Source: Stella humosa (GTDB lineage: Bacteria > Pseudomonadota > Alphaproteobacteria > ATCC43930 > Allostellaceae). From it: DNA of 64,000 bases. The stretch spans positions 1,004,001-1,068,000 of the forward strand of contig NZ_AP019700.1 of NCBI RefSeq assembly GCF_006738645.1, written 5' to 3'. The notes beneath the pieces are model-generated. The model saw nothing but the letters and a program-made list of their open reading frames with translations, ran no database searches and was not told where the DNA came from. Shown piece by piece: positions 60,633 to 64,000 of the stretch (within the stretch, counting starts at the first letter, position 1; every line of letters begins with the position of its first letter). Made by a program: the position numbers and the translations under genes.

Positions 60633-63600
60633 TTGTCTGATTCCGCGCTGTTCACATCCGGCGGGCTGTTCACCACCGACTACCTCGGCGAGGCGATCAA
60701 GGCGACCTCGGCCTATCGCGCGGTCGATGTTGCCAGCCTGCGCGCGCGCCTCGTCCAGATCGCTGCCGCCTTTCCGCAGAATCTTCGCACCAACGAAAGC
60801 CAGACCGAGGACGATTTCATCTGGCCGGTGCTGACGTCGCTCGGCTGGACGGATTTCCTTCGGCAGCAGAACCTGACGGTCACTGGGCGCGACGATGTGC
60901 CGGACGGCCTGTTGTTCGCGGATGCAGAGGCAAAGAACGCCGCCAATGCCTTGGGCGACCAGTGGCGCCGCTATGCCCACGGGCTGGCGGTGGTGGAAAG
61001 CAAGCGCTGGGCGCGTCCCCTGGATCGTGCGTCGGGGCGCAGCGAAGCGACGGCGCCTTCCACCCAGATGCTGCGGTATCTGCGGCGGATCGACGACACG
61101 ACGGGCGGTCGGCTGCGCTGGGGCATCCTGACCAACGGCCTGCGCTGGCGGCTCTACTGGGCGGGCGCCCGCTCGATTTCCGAACAGTTCCTGGAGATCG
61201 ACCTCGGGCGCGCGCTGGCGCTGGAAGGCGGGGGTGATCTGTTCGCAGACGAGTCCACCCGAGAGCATTGGCTGCGCGTGTTCGCGGTCATGTTCGGTCG
61301 AGGGGCGTTCCTGCCGGTCGGGCCGGATCGGCGGACCTTCCATGAACAGGCACGGGCAGAAGGCGCCTTCTACGAGGAACGCGTAGCCGCCAGCCTTTCA
61401 AGGCTGGTGTTCGACCAAGTCTTTCCCAACCTTGCCCAAGTGATCGCGGTCGGCAATCCTGAGGCGTCTCTGGCGGAGGTTCGCGACGCGGCACTCATCC
61501 TTCTGTACCGGCTGCTGTTCCTGCTCTATGCCGAAGATCGCGATCTGCTGCCTGTAGGCGACCGGCGCTATGACGACTATGCGCTGCGACCGCTCCGGAT
61601 CGACGTCGGCCGTCGCGTGTCGAACGGCGACAGCTTCTCGGCTTCGGCGGGGCGCATATGGGCCCACATCTCTGATCTGTCCCGGATTATCGATACCGGC
61701 GACGGTTCGGTCGGCATCCCACCCTACAATGGGGGCCTGTTCGCCACCGGCCGCACGCCTCTCCTGACGAGCACGCGGATCCCCGACAGCGTCATGGCTC
61801 CAGCACTCGATGCCCTGTCCTATGAGCGATCTTCCGGCGACCGGCGCTACATCAACTATCGCGACCTGTCGGTGCAGCAACTGGGCTCGATCTACGAGCG
61901 CCTGCTGGAGTTCGAGATCGTGCGGGAGGATGGCGGGCTTGCCGTGCGGCCCAACCTGTTCGCCCGCCGCAATACGGGCAGCTACTATACCCCTGACGAT
62001 CTGGTCCGCCTGATCCTCGACGAAACGCTGGAACCGCTGATTGCCGAACGGCGCCAAGCGTTCGTCGCGGCGCTCGACAGGTTGAACCCGCGCGATGCCG
62101 AGGACTATCGCCGGCGCGAACTGCGCGACGCCGACGCGGCGATGGCGATACTGTCGCTGCGCGTCTGCGATCCTGCGATGGGGTCCGGGCATTTTCTGGT
62201 CAGCCTCGTCGATACGCTGGCCGACCATGTTCTGGACGCCATGGCCGAGGCGGCCGCGCTCGGTGCGGGCATGCAATACACCTCCCCGCTGGCGGACCGG
62301 ATCGAGGATATCCGCAGCACCATTCTCCGAAATGCCAGGACGGCAGAATGGAGCATCGACGAGGAGCAGCTCGACGATCGGCATATCGTCCGAAGGATGG
62401 TGCTGAAGCGCTGCGTCTATGGCGTCGACAAGAACCCGATGGCGGTCGAACTGGCCAAGGTCGGGCTCTGGCTGCACACCTTCACGGTTGGCGCGCCATT
62501 GTCGTTCATCGACCACCACCTGCACGCCGGCGACAGCCTGTTCGGGCTGTGGGTGCGCGACGCCATCGACAAGGCGGGCGCCATCGGCGGTGAGCTGCTG
62601 TACGCCGAAGCGCTGCGCAATGCGCAGCGATCGGCACTGGCGATGAAGACGATCGAGACCCTTACCGATGCGGATATCGGCGAGGCGCATCGGTCGGCGG
62701 AGATGTACGGCGATGTGGAGTTGATGACCGGCGAACTCGACGGGTTCGTCAGCTTCATGCACGCGCTCGACTGGCTCAATCTGAAGTCGCGCGAAGACAA
62801 GGCACTGGTCCGCCATTGGCTCGACGGGCGGTTCGGCGATCCCATTCCCATCGCCCGCGGCCGGAAGGCCCCGGACGGCGGCACGGCCAAAGCCGAGGAA
62901 GTCGAGGCTTTCACCAGTATCTGGCAACGCGCGCGCGGCTTGATGGCCGAGGAGCGCTTCCTCAACTGGCAGATCGCCTTCCCCGGCGTGTGGGAGAACT
63001 GGGCCAGCAAGGGTCGGGAGGGCGGGTTCGACGCCGTGGTCGGCAACCCGCCCTGGGATCGCATCAAGCTGCAGCAGGTGGAATGGTTCGCGGCGCGGCG
63101 GCCGGCCATCGCACTGGCGCAGCGGGCATCGGATCGCGGCCGCATGATCGCCGCGCTACGCGCCGATGGCGATCCACTGTTCGCCGACTTCCAGAAGGCC
63201 GATGCGCGTGCTGCCGACACCGCCCGCGTGGCGCGGACCTCCGGCCACTATCCTCTGCTCAGCCGGGGCGATGCCAACCTCTATTGCCTGTTCGTGGAGC
63301 GCGCCCACGCGCTGGTGCGGCCGGGCGGCATGGTCGGCCTATTGGTGCCAAGCGGCATCGCGTCCGACCTGTCCGCCAGCCCCTTCTTCCGGGGCGTGGC
63401 GACCGGCGGGCACCTGAAATCGCTGTATGATTTCGAGAACCGGCGAACGCGCCATGGGCTTGAGCCCTTCTTCCCGGATGTGGACAGCCGATTCAAGTTC
63501 TGCGCGCTGGTAACCAGTCCCGCTCGGACGTTCGAACGGGCGCAGTGCGCTTTTTTTCTTCAGGCGACGAACGAAGCATTAGAGGCCGATCGGTCATTCT

Positions 63601-64000
63601 TGATCACGGCAGCCGATTTCGCCGCGGTCAATCCGAATACCGGCACCGCGCCAATCTTCCGCTCTCGGCGGGATATGGCGCTGACCACCGCGATCTATGA
63701 GCGCCTGCCGGTCCTGGTCAACCGATCGAGCGGCACTCCGGTCGCCGCATGGCCGGTGCGCTATGTCACCATGTTCCATATGACCAATGACAGCCATCGG
63801 TTTCGGACACGCGCCGAACTTGAGGAACGCGAAGGTGCCTGGAGCACTGGCGGCAATCGCTTCCAGTCGCCGGCTGGCGACTGGCTGCCACTGTATGTCG
63901 GGCGCATGATCCATCAGTTCGATCACCGCGCAGCCTCGGTTACCGTCAACGACGAGAACTTGCACAATGCCGCTCTGAGTGGGGAAGTCACTGCTCAGAT
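60633..64000 (+). CDS. Type IIG-like restriction enzyme/DNA methyltransferase (Eco57I class), cut by window end
   Basis: At least 1122 residues, open at the right edge. TTG 60633 is the start, with GGGGAG upstream. The N-terminal region has a PD-(D/E)xK nuclease pattern: 'DVPDGLLFAD' (about 87-96) and 'LAVVESKRWARP' (about 116-127). The methylase core follows: 'NTGSYYTPDDLVRLIL' (about 448), the AdoMet motif I 'VCDPAMGSGHFLVS' (about 512), 'YGVDKNPMAVELAKVGLWLH' and motif IV 'FDAVVGNPPWDRI' (about 800), which marks adenine-N6 methylation. Nuclease and methylase in one chain fits Type IIG; large Eco57I-class methylases also occur in multi-gene defence loci, and only the sequence to the right can decide. 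Confidence 0.87.
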   Translation, partial: MSDSALFTSGGLFTTDYLGEAIKATSAYRAVDVASLRARLVQIAAAFPQNLRTNESQTEDDFIWPVLTSLGWTDFLRQQNLTVTGRDDVPDGLLFADAEAKNAANALGDQWRRYAHGLAVVESKRWARPLDRASGRSEATAPSTQMLRYLRRIDDTTGGRLRWGILTNGLRWRLYWAGARSISEQFLEIDLGRALALEGGGDLFADESTREHWLRVFAVMFGRGAFLPVGPDRRTFHEQARAEGAFYEERVAASLSRLVFDQVFPNLAQVIAVGNPEASLAEVRDAALILLYRLLFLLYAEDRDLLPVGDRRYDDYALRPLRIDVGRRVSNGDSFSASAGRIWAHISDLSRIIDTGDGSVGIPPYNGGLFATGRTPLLTSTRIPDSVMAPALDALSYERSSGDRRYINYRDLSVQQLGSIYERLLEFEIVREDGGLAVRPNLFARRNTGSYYTPDDLVRLILDETLEPLIAERRQAFVAALDRLNPRDAEDYRRRELRDADAAMAILSLRVCDPAMGSGHFLVSLVDTLADHVLDAMAEAAALGAGMQYTSPLADRIEDIRSTILRNARTAEWSIDEEQLDDRHIVRRMVLKRCVYGVDKNPMAVELAKVGLWLHTFTVGAPLSFIDHHLHAGDSLFGLWVRDAIDKAGAIGGELLYAEALRNAQRSALAMKTIETLTDADIGEAHRSAEMYGDVELMTGELDGFVSFMHALDWLNLKSREDKALVRHWLDGRFGDPIPIARGRKAPDGGTAKAEEVEAFTSIWQRARGLMAEERFLNWQIAFPGVWENWASKGREGGFDAVVGNPPWDRIKLQQVEWFAARRPAIALAQRASDRGRMIAALRADGDPLFADFQKADARAADTARVARTSGHYPLLSRGDANLYCLFVERAHALVRPGGMVGLLVPSGIASDLSASPFFRGVATGGHLKSLYDFENRRTRHGLEPFFPDVDSRFKFCALVTSPARTFERAQCAFFLQATNEALEADRSFLITAADFAAVNPNTGTAPIFRSRRDMALTTAIYERLPVLVNRSSGTPVAAWPVRYVTMFHMTNDSHRFRTRAELEEREGAWSTGGNRFQSPAGDWLPLYVGRMIHQFDHRAASVTVNDENLHNAALSGEVTAQ

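Noticed and set aside
61398-62927. A 509-codon frame opposite the restriction-methylase
   Set aside because: The plus strand carries the AdoMet and NPPW motifs in one continuous frame; the antisense frame has no recognisable domain.

Overview
The window is GC-rich DNA, very probably from an alphaproteobacterium, and Rhodospirillales-like is my best guess. The reasons are an NDUFS4-type complex I accessory subunit between two tRNA genes, a SigF/NrsF (DUF1109) sigma/anti-sigma pair, three TRAP-transporter genes, a complete Mrp antiporter operon, many ATGA-type overlaps and few U-tailed terminators. The genus cannot be settled from the sequence alone.

Layout. Positions 1-2340 are a phage-type lysis module: small membrane proteins, a lytic-transglycosylase endolysin and nested Rz/Rz1-like spanins. 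This looks like the end of a prophage or phage-like element that continues to the left. 2363-6866 is accessory DNA: an RTX calcium-binding repeat protein whose N-terminal half is AT-rich, two lipoproteins, small unknowns, a DUF3606 protein, a SRAP/HMCES peptidase and a secreted nuclease. From 7023 (tRNA-Pro, NDUFS4, tRNA-Arg, rhodanese) the content is ordinary chromosome: HD hydrolase, MFS transporter, EAL phosphodiesterase, sulfotransferase, DUF924, Kef-type antiporter, WrbA, a GNAT-Dabb fusion, a family 25 glycosyltransferase, a class III aminotransferase with a dimethylformamidase-like protein, sigF-nrsF, Uup-like ABC-F, ChaC, a divergent pair of citrate synthases (one with a DNA-binding N-terminus), TRAP genes, LysE, an LprI-MliC lysozyme inhibitor, an orphan xanthine-dehydrogenase-type large subunit and a sigma54-type two-component system.

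The clearest mobile element is a 4.38-kb IS1595-type transposon at 42082-46462. It has perfect 23-bp terminal inverted repeats and an 8-bp target duplication (CAGACCCC). It carries a frameshifted transposase, a DUF6471 protein, phased direct repeats, several unrecognised genes including an AT-richer two-gene operon with a membrane protein, and a terminated hairpin region that may be a small RNA. It sits between the Mrp operon and the histidine kinase gene, 61 bp upstream of the kinase start.

46495-53091 is a complete mrpABCDEFG operon. Its mrpG frame runs on into a universal-stress-protein domain that also has its own ribosome binding site. It is followed by a DUF4337 membrane protein behind a palindromic site, an amidohydrolase/D-amino-acid-dehydrogenase operon and a hybrid histidine kinase with two receivers. 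The right end (60633 onward, cut by the window) is a large Eco57I-class restriction-methylase with an N-terminal PD-(D/E)xK signature, perhaps the first gene of a defence locus that continues outside.
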